DNA of 64,000 nucleotides from Amorphochlora amoebiformis (Eukaryota > Cercozoa > Chlorarachniophyceae): contig BAAHQB010000117.1 in the NCBI GenBank assembly GCA_054601695.1, positions 186,001 to 250,000 of the forward strand, read 5' to 3'. Below the pieces are notes generated by a model, which did no database searches, was not told the DNA's origin, and saw nothing but the letters and a program-made list of their open reading frames with translations. How positions within the stretch are numbered: position 1 is the first letter of the stretch; each line of letters opens with the position of its first letter. The position numbers and the translations under genes were made by a program. This document shows, in pieces, positions 1 through 55,320 of the stretch.

Positions 1-17
1 CATCTGTGTATATTATG

Positions 18-112
<95 letters not shown>

Positions 113-312
113 ATATATATATATATATGTATATATGCATATGTACATGTATATATATATATACACACACATATATATATATATATGTGTGTGTGTGTGT
201 TTAGATATGTACATACATATATATGATTTTAATATGTAACCTAGCAATGTATATGAAACATCAGAAATCTCCATTCAAAATATGTAACAATACTGCCCAC
301 CTATATTTGTAG
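1..312. repeat. Left-edge TA tract and short unique stretch
   Basis: Positions about 19-205 are almost pure TA dinucleotide with a few TG/CA interruptions. The rest is unique sequence that runs into the first recognisable 3' splice site at 311-312. It is read as intron of the + strand gene that enters from the left edge. Nothing else is seen. Confidence 0.7.
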
Positions 313-2436
<2,124 letters not shown>

Positions 2437-2569
2437 CAGTAGTAGTGTCGAGCAGCTCAGATAGGACGTATGCATGCGTTACATTTAGTCTTACAGAAAT
2501 CGGGTTCAACACGAAAAGTTTTACAATCGTAGAACGTTGGCGTACATACACATGCAAATGTAATTAGCA

Positions 2570-2713
2570 GAGTTTTAGTCTAGGACTAGGGGCAGTAACT
2601 AGTGAATTACATTTAACTTGACTAAGGCATGATCAATCGATGTAAATCTAGTAAATGTACAATTGTGCGTACACTGTATGCATGTATCCAGTGTTCCAGT
2701 ATCCATTGATATA

Positions 2714-2745
<32 letters not shown>

Positions 2746-3479
2746 GGTAATATTTCAAGGTATACTTCGTATATTTTTGTTTCCAAGATTACAATTTTAC
2801 ATATTACGTCGCGCGTGACACTTCCATTTATCTCAAGGCGCGTACGTACGTACGAATGCATATATACTGCGGCCCAATTAATCATGAATGATACATCTGA
2901 GGTCCTATGTGCATACGTACCTATACGTATCCCATATACTATACTTATAAAATTCATCTAGTACGCATACGTTTGCTAGTATTTATGTTGATAGATCCCA
3001 TATTGTACGTTCGATGCATGATACACAAGACTAATCATGGATATATTGTCTAGATTCCCAAGTTCAATGACATCATAAGATGATATCGACGTACGTACAT
3101 CTCGTCTAGTACCGTAGTGCGTACGTACCGGATATACTTGTGTATACTAGATATATCACTGCGCATGCCGCAACTATTGCCAAGATCAGGCTTTAACTAC
3201 AAATTCAGTCTAGGTTAGCTAGAAGTTATACTAGTCATGATATATCGTACTAGTTCTGGTTCTAAGTTGTACAGACTTGTTAGTAGTATTTTAGTACTAC
3301 ATCTAGAACATGTAGTCTACTACCGGGTAGTGTAGCTACAGTAATACTATTAGTACGGTACGCGTATGGTACGTACACGTATGTAGTCACTTACTAGTAA
3401 ACGTCGCGGCAGAGAACAACTTACTGGACTTACATGCGCATTTCTAGATACATTAAAACATAGTACATACTCATATATT

Positions 3480-3480
<1 letters not shown>
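2570..3480. other. CTAG/GTAC-rich intergenic island 1
   Basis: Gene-free, TA-repeat-poor sequence between the convergent ends of the first gene and the MAPK gene. CTAG occurs about 16 times in roughly 900 bp by hand count, and palindromes such as ACTAGT, TCTAGA, GTAC and TACGTA recur. No open frame, RNA gene or repeat unit was recognised. The same composition recurs at the other gene 3' boundaries. Confidence 0.6.
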
Positions 3481-4000
<520 letters not shown>

Positions 4001-4697
4001 AAGTTTATGTGTGCGTTTATTGTGTGTCATGTGTAAAATATGAGTCTATCTATATATTGTGAAATTGACGCTTGCAATTAATAAATTTAAGTATAGCGCA
4101 CACAGCTCAGACTGCGGTGTACGAATTTCCGCAAGCATTTTAGTATGCCAAACCATGCAGATCAAGTCACGACAAACCAGAACGCGATCGCTTGCTAGCC
4201 TTGGGCAATATTCAACTAGCACACAACCTGCAAATCCCCTGCCCTGCCTGTTGGCCTCGCTCCCCGACAACAGCCCACCTGAGCCCTTTCTCCTCTTTCA
4301 ACTCCTCTCAAATGTGTTTATTTAAGTTTTTGGACGGCAGAAGTGAAATAAAAAAAAAAAACACAAAAATTACACTCCCTCCAGAGCCCCACCCAACTTT
4401 CCCCCCCCCCCTTTTCCTTCCATTTGATATGCGCTCCGCCCACCACAATGGCTCCGCGCTTCACTCGAGCACCGGTGTTTGTTGTCTTGACTGGTTTGTG
4501 TGGCGGCCCTCCGCTCAATGTGGGCCCGCCTCCCGCGACTATTCCTATTCAGAACCCTTCCCCCCTTCCTTTATAACCAAACCCCCCTCCGCGACACCAC
4601 CCTCCCTTGGTAGATAACTCCCGGATAAAACTCCCACTCACAAGGCCCCTTCTCCCACACACCCCTGCAACCCCTCACAAGTGATAGCCCAGTCTCT
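4001..4697. other. 3' flank of the MAPK gene
   Basis: About 650 bp of non-repetitive, relatively C-rich sequence with short C and A homopolymers near 4350-4415. Open frames exist on both strands, but none has a family motif or a supportable splice pattern. It probably contains the MAPK 3' UTR and poly(A) region. No gene is called. Confidence 0.5.
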
Positions 4698-5130
4698 TTA
4701 CTTGGGATCCCACAGCTTGGCCTCAGCCACGAACTCGCGCACCAAGTCGTCCCTACCCTTCATCTTCTCCTCAAAGCTAAAATCAAACTTAGTGTTGCAC
4801 ACAAGCTCGGTCTTGGGCTTGCGTACGTCCTTGAAGAAAGGGTGTTCAAGTGCCTGGTTGACGCTGATGCGCTTGTGGGGGTTAAACTGTAGCATCTTCA
4901 TCATGAGGTCCATCGCGTCCTTGGACATGCCCTTGTACTTCTCTGGGAGCAGATTCTCGGCTTTAAGCTTAGCTGTATAATTTTCCACGAACTTTCTCGC
5001 GTGCTCGTTGGTGATGAACTTAAGGTTGTCGGGTGACTGTGCACCGAGGACCTTTAAGTACTCAGAGACCTAAAAGCACATTACAAACTGAATATATTGT
5101 GCATGGTAAATTATATAGATAGATACGTAG

Positions 5131-5183
<53 letters not shown>

Positions 5184-5271
5184 TTATACATGTGCATTTA
5201 TTATATATGGTGTGTATACAAATGTGTGTGTATGTACTTTATATATGATATAGACATAGACACATATATAC

Positions 5272-5313
<42 letters not shown>

Positions 5314-5386
5314 ATATATATATATATCTATATATATATATATATATATATTATTACACACAACACACATACACACATACACACAC

Positions 5387-5467
<81 letters not shown>

Positions 5468-5614
5468 CATATACATGATATATCGTTAACTACTACCAAG
5501 TATCTAGAATATTCTTAATCTAGAAGTTAGCTAGAAGTTACATGTCAGTAGTTATCTAGGTTATTAGTAAGAGCAAACTTACATAATATTTCTAGATATA
5601 CACATATATTATAT

Positions 5615-5657
<43 letters not shown>

Positions 5658-5671
5658 TATATATATATATA

Positions 5672-5734
<63 letters not shown>

Positions 5735-6743
5735 GTACACGGGATATATTAGCATACAGGGTGACATCATTACACATGCTGCTATAATCTGTGGTGTGAT
5801 GTGAAACTACATGTATACATATTCATGTACAAACTTTAATGGTACATTTCGACCTCTTTTACACCATGTATATTATACACACCTGGTCCTTCGAGTCGGA
5901 TCCACGGAAAGCAGGCTTGCGTCCCTGCAGCTCGGCAAGAATGCATCCCACGGCCCACACGTCTATTTTTTCGTCGTAGGAGTCGCACACCATGACCTCG
6001 GGGGCGCGATACCAGCGAGTGACAACGTAATCGGTCACCTGGATGTTCATCTTCTCATCCACTCCCCGCGCGAGCCCAAAGTCGCACAGTTTCAGGCTCG
6101 AGTCAGCGTTCATGAGGAGGTTGGCCGGCTTGAGGTCGCGGTGCCATATATTGGCCGAATGCATGTACTTGAGCCCGCGGAGCAGTTGGTAGGTAATGTA
6201 TTGATGATGAACTTCCTCGAGGGTGTTGCGAGAGCGGATGATTCGCCTCAGATCTGTCTGCATGAGCTCAAGCACGATATATACTACGTTGAAATCTTCC
6301 TTAGGCTCGATGAAGAAGTCGACGAGCTTGACTATGTTGGGATGCTCCCTAAGGTGCCTGAGAATCTTGACTTCGCGCAGAATGCGAAGTGCGTCAGTCT
6401 CATCATCAAGCAGCCGGTCGACGCGCTTGATCGCTACCTTTTTCTTCGTTTTCGTATCCACCGCCGAAGCTACGTGTCCGTACGCGCCGTGCCCCAGGAT
6501 GTTCTTTAGCTTGTATCTCTCGTCGATATTATATACAGTGTTCTCCAGTTCCACCTTGACAAATTTGCGCCGCTTCGACCCGCCCGACGCACCTCGGCCA
6601 CCGCTGCCGCTGCTTCCTTTGGACACACCCGTCCCCTTTTGCCCCTTGGACTCGGCTCCCTTGCGGTTGTTCATGGTCTTGTTTTTTTGATCCTTTGGTG
6701 CCTTGTTTCCTCTGTTCTTCTTCTTGCTTTTTCCGACCCCCAT
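4698..6743 (-). CDS. Mitogen-activated protein kinase, TDY type
   Basis: Serine/threonine kinase of the MAPK family, predicted to be activated by dual phosphorylation of its activation loop. Two exons, 6743-5883 (287 codons) and 5069-4698 (123 codons plus TAA), join in phase 0 across an 813-bp intron filled with TA repeats, giving 410 residues. Residues 1-65 are a basic, Gly/Ser-rich extension. The kinase core follows in order: glycine loop GHGAYGHV (84-91), VAIK lysine 106, conserved Glu 124, HRDLKPAN (201-208), DFG (221-223), TDY (237-239), APE (247-249) and DVWAVG. Exon two carries the C-lobe, with [21 protein letters not shown] rather than TEY is common in plant and protist MAPKs. A Trp precedes HRD. 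The donor is CAG/gtgtgt and the acceptor ttttag. The start is the first ATG of an open exon. All catalytic residues are present. Confidence 0.93.
5070..5882 (-). repeat. MAPK intron with TA tracts
   Basis: The single MAPK intron. It contains (TA)n at 5133-5178, 5275-5350, 5388-5463, 5610-5650, 5651-5732 and a short unique CTAG-containing stretch at 5480-5590. No other feature is seen. Confidence 0.85.
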
Positions 6744-7200
6744 GAGACGGCCGCGGATGGTCTTTCAGACGTTATCCTCTATGTCGCCTGTCGGTGTGAC
6801 TGAAACAAATAGGTTGGAAACCGTAACGATGCCGTGACATTGCACGTTGTCACCGTGACGCCACGCAATATGCCGCTGAATCGTAGATTACCCTCTAATG
6901 TATCCGAACATTTTCCCTCCCTGTCACACCGGATTCATTATGTTTTTCTTCGGTGAAATCTACCAACTTTATACTCGCCGACATTTTTTCCTGGTGTTGT
7001 ATTATGGGAGCACCTCCATTCCGTGCTGCGGTGGTCGCGACACAACTTCTAGCTCTCCTAAACGCCGGCCAGGCGCTTCGCCGAACTGTCATGCAGCCCC
7101 GGAGCGCTGGATGAGCAAAAACCCCAGCAAGTGCCGCTAAAATGCACCGTTGTGTGCTATGGTTCTGATGACCTCTAAGGGGGGTTATCCCCCTCTGCCA
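6744..7200 (-). promoter_or_regulatory. Probable MAPK promoter and 5' flank
   Basis: Unique, GC-richer sequence immediately upstream of the MAPK ATG, with several GTGAC/GTCAC motifs near 6798-6862. Its promoter role is inferred from position only; no TATA box or initiator can be assigned. Short open frames on the + strand here lack homology or donor sites. Confidence 0.4.
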
Positions 7201-8260
7201 TGAATATAAATCTACATATATATGTACATATAAGAAATATAGATGTATAAATATTTTATACAGGTATGTGTATTAAATATATTAATATTATGTATGTATG
7301 TAAGTGTATTTATATACGTAAACACATGTATTAATGTATGTAAATATGTATATTTCTGAAATCATATATATATATATACACATACACACATATACATACA
7401 CATATATACACACATGCGTATGCAATATTCATTATGTAAATATGTATGTATAATATTTATATATGTGTATATATGCATATATAGCACACATATATATACA
7501 CATGTATATATTGTTGAATTTATACACATATATTTATATATGAAGATATATATATGTGTGTATTATATCTAGACATACTATATGATTATATTAACAATAA
7601 TAGCGGATTCTCAGGCCTGGAAGATTTATTTAGGACGCCATAGTGGTAATAAGCTTTATCACATTCAATTATGAATACTTAACTGAAGTTCAGTAATCAT
7701 TATTTCAACTTGGTATTTGTATCACGGTAATATTAGCCTTATACTGATTAATACATATATAGGTTACAAACATAAATACTAGTATATGATACTGAACGCA
7801 AGACGTCGATCGACCAACGGCAATCTAGTAAAGTCTAGAAAGTTATCACTATATATATATAGGGTTAACAGTATCAAGTTACTAGGTGGTCTGCATGCAA
7901 TGCCTTCAACGGATCATGAATTACTAGTAATATCATATCATGAAGATATATACACTAGTGTAAATTTACATAATATATATACACATACATAATATATGTA
8001 CATATATACGAATAACGATAGTATCATATATGCGCGCGTGGGCTATATGTCTTAGGTATATCTAGATGTGTATCATGATACACACAACATGTGTAGAAAA
8101 CAGGTATATCCATGTCACTATAAACATACAAACTAGAGCAATATTTACATATATTCTCTAGAGTACACGTGTCACTATGCACCGTGATCGGATATGTACT
8201 AGATGTAGTCACTAAATGTATCACCAATGACCCAGCCTAGCTAGATAATTATAATTATAC
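7200..8260. other. TA-interrupted stretch and CTAG-rich island 2
   Basis: 7200-7560 is TA-rich with CA/TG interruptions. 7560-8260 is mostly unique, with roughly 14 CTAG tetranucleotides by hand count (for example around 7780, 7830, 7920 and 8235). It lies between the 3' end of the CS-domain gene (8727) and the MAPK promoter. No coding sequence was supported. Confidence 0.5.
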
Positions 8261-25159
<16,899 letters not shown>

Positions 25160-25347
25160 TTTCCTAGGAGCATACGTCAGAATATCTCAATATATATACA
25201 TATATGCATATCGAAACGAGAGATACATTGATACGTACTTTAGGCGATTCCGACTAAATTTAAATAAATTTAAGTTTCAAAGGCGCAAAAATCACTCGAA
25301 ATTGCAGGATTTCGTGCCGTCTCATTGACCGTCTCACCCAAAACCGG
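25160..25347. promoter_or_regulatory. Bidirectional promoter region (CS gene / PHD-ARID gene)
   Basis: 188 bp separate the start codons of the - strand CS-domain gene and the + strand PHD/ARID gene. Both 5' UTRs and promoters must fit here or overlap. No TATA element can be assigned with confidence. The role is inferred from the divergent layout. Confidence 0.5.
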
Positions 25348-26852
25348 ATGACGAGCAACCCCCTTAAAACTATGGCGACGCCACGATCCTTGCAAAACAC
25401 CTGTGCAAATATTCAGTGTCGGAAATCGTCAAACTTATGTTGGAGAATCTCTACCTACCAGGTGAATTTTTTTTGTTTCCGTTTCGCGCTGAATTTCGTC
25501 TCAGTGTGCGGTAGCCAAAATTCGAAATCCGTGGGGGTTCTCTACCATCGTTTCCCTTGTGGGAGCTTGAATAATCCACACACATACCTCTATTAACTCT
25601 GTATGATCTTTCCATAACCTCTCAGGGCAAGGAGTGCGTTCTATGCAAAGGCTGCTCGCTTCGACACGACCAAGGCCAGTTTTGCTTGTACTGCGAGCAG
25701 ATATACCGTCAGCGCGACAGCGATCTTTTCGACGGGAAGCGTTGGATTGAGTGTACAGAATGCTTCCGATGGACTCATGTGGACTGTGAAGTTTCACACG
25801 GATATCCTAAGGCCGAAACCACCTACGAAAGCCAAGAGAACGCCTCGGACTATCGTTGCAAAGGCTGCCGAGCGGCCGAACGATCGCACGCACATTGTCC
25901 ACCCGAACGCGTGGAAGAAAAGATGAGGCTAGTACCCGAATCCAAGCGGCGCAGTGGGGTAAAGCGAAAGCGCGCGCTGCCATCATCGAGAGGGAGCAAG
26001 CAGGCCGCCGTTCATGATTTCCCAATGATATTCCTTCTTGCCGCTGAAGAGGCTGAAAGGCAGATGAGGCTGAAAGATTCTCACACGAGGAATGCTAACG
26101 TTTTCAATCCTCGATATCTGCCAAGGATGCAGGCGGTATGCCCCAAGCTTGCGTCTAATACCGCTCTCGAGTCTAAGATAGAGAGTCAGCTAAGATGTCT
26201 CAAAGACCCACCACAGTTGAGGAATCTAACCCCAAGTCCGGGCCAGCCCTCATCAGCTCAGGGCATTAGTAACTTAAAACAGTTACACAAAGCCCCAACA
26301 CAATCCACCCAAGCTCAAATTCAGACCAGAAAGAATAGGGAGTCAAAGGCCCAAACCTACCCCACTCAGACTCACATTCAAGCGAAACAGCTGTTTCATA
26401 TCAAGAAGGCTAAGCTGGCTCAGGCCAAGCTGGTTCGCGCCAAGCGACAGCGTCGCAGCGGCGTGGTGGAATTTTACCAAAGCCTGACGGTGTTCTTGCG
26501 GAACGTCAACGCTCCTCTCACTCGCTACCCAACTATTGGCGGTCAAGACGTGAACTTGTACACGCTTTATCGGCAAGTGATAGCACGCGGGGGATACGAT
26601 CGGATTGCGACCAACGATAAGTGCTGGCGTGAGATTCTGCAAAAGATGGGTCGCCACGAGGGTACAGAAGCTAACTCATGCTGTTTGCTGCGGGGATTCT
26701 ACCAGGAGTATCTGTATGCTTTCGAGCAGTTCGTCCACTTCGGAAAAAGCCTGAAGGAGATGCAAGCGCAGCCATTTCCCACGGCGGAGAAAGTCACTCC
26801 AAATATCCTAAATAGACGGACGGCTGGTCTCAGCAAGAATATCCTCTTCTAG
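25348..26852 (+). CDS. PHD finger and ARID domain chromatin protein
   Basis: Predicted nuclear DNA/chromatin-binding protein of 446 residues. Exon 1 is 25348-25461 (38 codons, donor CAG/gtgaat); exon 2 is 25626-26852 (408 codons plus TAG), joined in phase 0. Residues about 19-125 form a Cys-rich region: CANIQC, CVLCKGC, CLYCEQIY, then WIECTECFRWTHVDC and YRCKGC. The CxxC...CxxC...HxxC...CxxC order fits a PHD finger preceded by a smaller zinc-binding segment. Residues about 125-315 are basic and Gln/Ser-rich. Residues about 318-410 match ARID: FYQSLTVFL, YPTIGGQDVNLYTLY, VIARGGYDRI, KCWREI and GFYQEYLYAFEQF. ARID proteins are often subunits of remodelling complexes; a specific complex is not assignable. 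One 1.2-kb exon without TA repeats contrasts with the neighbouring genes. It is divergent from the CS-domain gene. Confidence 0.88.
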
Positions 26853-26879
26853 AGCGTCGTATCGTATATATATCTTTGT

Positions 26880-27300
26880 TCCATCCAGGTTAGGGAACTG
26901 TCTATATGTATAGAATTCATTACTTTAGTTGTGATCTGCTGCTGAATGCGAACTATCAGAATTTCAGAACTTAACATTGTCTAGATTGTCTAGAATCTAG
27001 AGAATGTCGACCGACCCATGACTAGTCACGGTATTCTAGGTATTACTCTTACTAGTACAGTCGACGTAATATGTAGTACTAATACTGGTTTACTCCGATT
27101 AAATACTAGAATTATTCCAAAGATCCTAGAGATGATCTAGATGATACTAGAGATACCTAGATTATAGTCTATGCTAGTATCTAGAGTATGTATTATAAAT
27201 ATATATATTACGTACTAATCTAGATAGTATTCTTACTACATATACGTAGTATCGTCTGTACAGCTGAAGTCTCAAGCAGTATCAAGGTATTACTTGATGG
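26880..27300. other. CTAG-rich intergenic island 3
   Basis: Sequence between the convergent ends of the PHD/ARID gene (26852) and the WD40 gene (27360). About 14 CTAG occurrences lie in 26980-27240 by hand count, with many overlapping TCTAGA and ACTAGT palindromes. Only a short TA tract at about 27194 is present. No gene or RNA is recognised. Confidence 0.7.
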
Positions 27301-27359
27301 GCCTATTCTGATCAAACTTAAATTTTTGCGCATGCATATGCGCATGCAGCATTTTTTGC

Positions 27360-40720
<13,361 letters not shown>

Positions 40721-40861
40721 TTGGTGTGATCGGCGAGTTGGGACAATATTCGATGGCTTTTGATGATCTCCAAGCCGACAAAATAAAAAGACAAGGGCAT
40801 GTGCTCAAACCCTTTAATAACGATTTTCTTGGATATTTTTCGCACCAGTGGGGCCAGAACG
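40721..40861. promoter_or_regulatory. Bidirectional promoter region (WD40 gene / SETD3-like gene)
   Basis: Only 141 bp separate the ATG of the - strand WD40 gene (40720) and the proposed ATG of the + strand SET gene (40862). An in-frame ATG at 40799 would shorten this to 78 bp. The region must hold both transcription starts. The promoter role is inferred from layout. Confidence 0.5.
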
Positions 40862-50026
<9,165 letters not shown>

Positions 50027-50029
50027 TGT

Positions 50030-50600
50030 CTTGAGAGGTCTAAGAAAGTCTCCGCGGGATCGGAATCAGAGTCCAAGACTCCAAGTAGCTAGATTGATCG
50101 AGGTAGACTCATTTTCTAGAACTAAATCTAGTAAGTAAATGCAGCAACGACAATCAAGAAAATTAATTAGACTCAGAGACTCTTCAATATCTAGATATAA
50201 CCATTTTACTACTAACCTAGCTAACTCTAACTCTAGTAACCTAGGTAAAACTTACAACTAGTACAAGGACTCAGTCAGCTAGACTCCAAGGACTCTACTA
50301 CTACAACTAGACTGTCTCGTCTGGAGACTAGCTAGACTAGACTAGTACTACTAGACTAGTCTAGCTCGGACTGTACTAACTCCAGTTGTTGTTTCTACTA
50401 GTCTAGTCTAGTAGTGTTTACTCTTGTTTCTGGTCACCAGTCTAATTAATAGACTTGATTCTAGTCATTACCTTCAATACTAGAATAACTTGTGACATAT
50501 ACAAAATCTATAGCAGCGACTAGCTGGACTAGTCGACCGAGTCATGGAGAGTCATTGGAGACATACTAGACATACTGATCGAATAATCATAGACTACATG
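50030..50600. other. CTAG-rich intergenic island 4
   Basis: Between the convergent SET (ending about 50026) and ABCG (51508) genes. By hand count about 25 CTAG tetranucleotides occur in 50040-50580, with dense clusters such as 50325-50365. It has no TA tract and no supported ORF. It is the densest of the four islands. Confidence 0.75.
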
Positions 50601-50699
50601 CTATATTTTAAGCTACAGCTGTACATTGTGCGAATGATCAACATTTTGAGGAGATACAACGTGTATGTTGCTTGAAGCTTTGAAATCTGCATATTACAA

Positions 50700-51507
<808 letters not shown>

Positions 51508-51699
51508 TTAGGGTTTTACATCATCCTGCGAATTTTCTTTCATAAAATTGATTCCGCAGAAGTCAAGAAGGTCTGAAATTCCCAAGCGGTGGATCTGGGG
51601 AAATTTTTTGGGTAGTATAATTCAATAGGCTTTGCATACCATATATATATATACATATATTTAAATGTATATAATATATCTGTATATGTATATATATCA

Positions 51700-51730
<31 letters not shown>

Positions 51731-51913
51731 CGTGTGTGTGTGTGTATGTATACATACGTACGAGTGTAATGTATGTAAATAGAAGCGATGGTACACAATG
51801 GTATATACCTTACAGTATAACATGATGACAGCTAGAATACGGAAGACAAATCCCAATACCCACATCATGCCCAAGTCGAATCCGAATCTATACACACACA
51901 CACATACACACAA

Positions 51914-51958
<45 letters not shown>

Positions 51959-52016
51959 GTGAATATTTATCAGGTTTGGTCCAGATTAAATATACTCCAC
52001 ATTCATATGTAAATAC

Positions 52017-52049
<33 letters not shown>

Positions 52050-52119
52050 GATGCCTATGTAGTATAATATCTATGTACAAAAGAAGACATGAACATAATT
52101 TGTAAACAGATATTTTCAT

Positions 52120-52160
<41 letters not shown>

Positions 52161-52291
52161 GATATATACAGACATATAATATTACTTATCTATACAATTA
52201 CACATTATGTTCACGCATGCAAACCCTCCCACTCCCCCCATACATACATAGATATGTATGTATACATATATATATATATATATATGTATGT

Positions 52292-52339
<48 letters not shown>

Positions 52340-52530
52340 GTTTACCTGCCTATTGTGTAGCCAATGCCATTGGCGCCTATCTGAACGTTGTGTCCGTTAT
52401 CGACCAGATGCTGGGTATACAGGGAACTGGACCCCGAATATTATATGTGCATATGTATTATATACAATATATATAAATATATATCTACAAATGTATTACG
52501 TATATATGTATGATATATTATATATATATG

Positions 52531-52580
<50 letters not shown>

Positions 52581-52614
52581 TGTATCTATTATGTATATAT
52601 ATATATCTATATTA

Positions 52615-52683
<69 letters not shown>

Positions 52684-52861
52684 AGTTCAGCGGCTCTTTA
52701 GGCCGGTAGTCCAGTCGGGCCCACGGGGAAGCCCGATTCTGCCGGAAAGGTAATATCTAAGCAATCCCCGAGATCTCTATGCCTACAATAGCTCTGTCGC
52801 ACTGTACAGATATCTACGTGTCACGACAAGTCTTAACTATGCTTCGTAGAACGAATGCATT

Positions 52862-52898
<37 letters not shown>

Positions 52899-53543
52899 AG
52901 TATATTTACATGTATGTAAATTAGGTATGTTCTATATAATGCATACAGGGAATCGGTCCACTATACGTATGTTATATTACACACAAATGAACACACATAC
53001 ACACACATACACATATATTGCATATATAATATATATATATATATGTATGTTTAGTATTAACACATATATGTATACATGTCTACATTTAGAGCATGAACAA
53101 AATGAGAAAATGTACATTATGTGTGCATGTATATTTATTTATAATTAAAAATGCATTATATGTGCATCTATAGTGTCTTTGAATTATATAAATTGTGACA
53201 ATAGAAAAAAACGGCTCAAACTGAAAAAACAAGTGGTAGACAAAATAAAAAGGTAGGAAAAAGGGGAAGTAAAAAAAGGAAATTTCTTTTAGAACTGCTC
53301 TCACTATGTTGCCTCTCCGCTCCAACGCGAAAAAGACAGGTCCCATAACCAACGAGCTCCAGGGGGAAGTTCTTGCAACCTGAACACATTTTCTTAAATA
53401 ATTCGCCAAGTTCCTTGTTCGGCTCTCGCATATACGTAGACATATTGTTTGTATGTTATATAAATTTAACCTATAACTCCAAAATAAAACTACAAACTAC
53501 AACTATACACACACATATATATATATATAATATACATATATAT

Positions 53544-53589
<46 letters not shown>

Positions 53590-54074
53590 GTTTGTTATCT
53601 GCGTACAGCTACCTGGGTGATACTCCGTTGAAGGAGGCAATGAGAAGCCCGAGAACCATGCCTATTGTTTCATTATCTTTTTCTTAGCTTTGGATTGCAG
53701 TAGTGCCCATCAGGACATTTGGAGTTCTCCTCTCTATTCATCTCTGTCCTCTTCTTTCGATCTTACTCATTCCTTAAAATCATTCATTTCCACTTCTTTA
53801 CGACTCTGCGTCACTCTCTGTGTTCGCATTGTGTTCGCACATCTTTGCGGCAATGTTATTTTTTTTACATGCACAAGTAAATCAAATATGTATATATATT
53901 ATATGTATATAATGCTTATATATATACACATATATATACATACATATTATATAATGATGATACCCATCATATCAGATGACGTTATTTTTTGTAATGACAC
54001 TAATGATAACAATACTAATAATATTGTATAAATATATGTATGTATGTATATATATTTTATATATATATATATAT

Positions 54075-54122
<48 letters not shown>

Positions 54123-54642
54123 CGATAGATTTACGTATACATGAATCTAAAACATTCATAAATAAAAATATTCCTGAGAACAGAGAAATGAGCGTACATG
54201 TGGAATAGACTTGGTTGTATTCAAGAACGGTCGAGACCATGTATCTGAGGGTTAGGACTATTAGGGTTGTTCACACAAGGGGTAGGGTTAGCCATTAAGA
54301 GTCAGGGTTGATAGGATGAGGATTAGGGTTTAGGGTTAGGATTAGTCTTAGGGTTGATGGGGCTCCCTCGCCAACTCGAACAAAACCCGTACTCCAACCA
54401 AAACCGTAACTCCACCTAACCACAACCCAACACTGACCCAACTCCAGAGCTTGCGAAACCGAGAGATAGTAAAAGCCTAAGGGTTCGGTTAGACTGAGTT
54501 AGCTCACAGTAGGCTGAGTTATGGTCAACATTAGGATTAGGATTGTTGGCATTGGTTAGCGTTACGCACGCTGCCCAGTCTTCAGGCATCCCGGGATGAC
54601 CTATTGAATTAGAGTTAGGATTAGAGTTGGGGTTCGGGGTAT

Positions 54643-54676
<34 letters not shown>

Positions 54677-54989
54677 GTAGGATTTTCGGTCCAACCGGGT
54701 GTTCATACCAAAAGCCATCCACCAGCCCAAAAAGATCGTGGTGAAGAAGAAGATGGGAAGGAGGTTTACCTGGGTTTGAGTTACTGTGGTAAGGTTTGGA
54801 TTATGGGATTTATTTCATGGCAACATGCCCCGCGGTACATATGATGAATTTGTGTTTATGTTATAAACATGTCTGTATTATATATATATATATATATATA
54901 TTTATATGTATATATAATATATGTTTTTTACATTTATCGTGTAATATACGTATTACAATAGACTATATATGTGTACACACACACACATA

Positions 54990-55025
<36 letters not shown>

Positions 55026-55260
55026 ATATCTATACATTACATATGTATATAATATCATTATAATCACAGAACGTGAGTGTTGATACTTACAAGCATCATA
55101 ATGATCGCTTGTACAGCTACAGGAACCCCAGCCTTAGCCTCTCGCTCAATCTATGATTAGCGTTAGGAAGTTAAGTCTTACTACCAGCCTTAGAAACTTA
55201 CCCTTGTAATATGTATGACATGTATATATATATATATAACATACACACACATATATATAC

Positions 55261-55320
<60 letters not shown>

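Noticed and set aside
4046-4617. Overlapping open frames on both strands in the MAPK 3' flank
   Set aside because: No motif, no splice context, mutually overlapping; composition alone explains them.
5811-6690. + strand frames of 232 and 155 codons
   Set aside because: Antisense shadows of the first MAPK exon.
7004-7115. Short + strand frame starting MGAPPF with a signal-peptide-like stretch
   Set aside because: It is 36 codons long, has no donor site or family match, and probably lies in the MAPK upstream region.
54180-54245. Possible extra ABCG exon after cctcag near 54239
   Set aside because: Exons 54476-54421 and 53661-53613 already join in phase with motif continuity; no room is needed for another exon.
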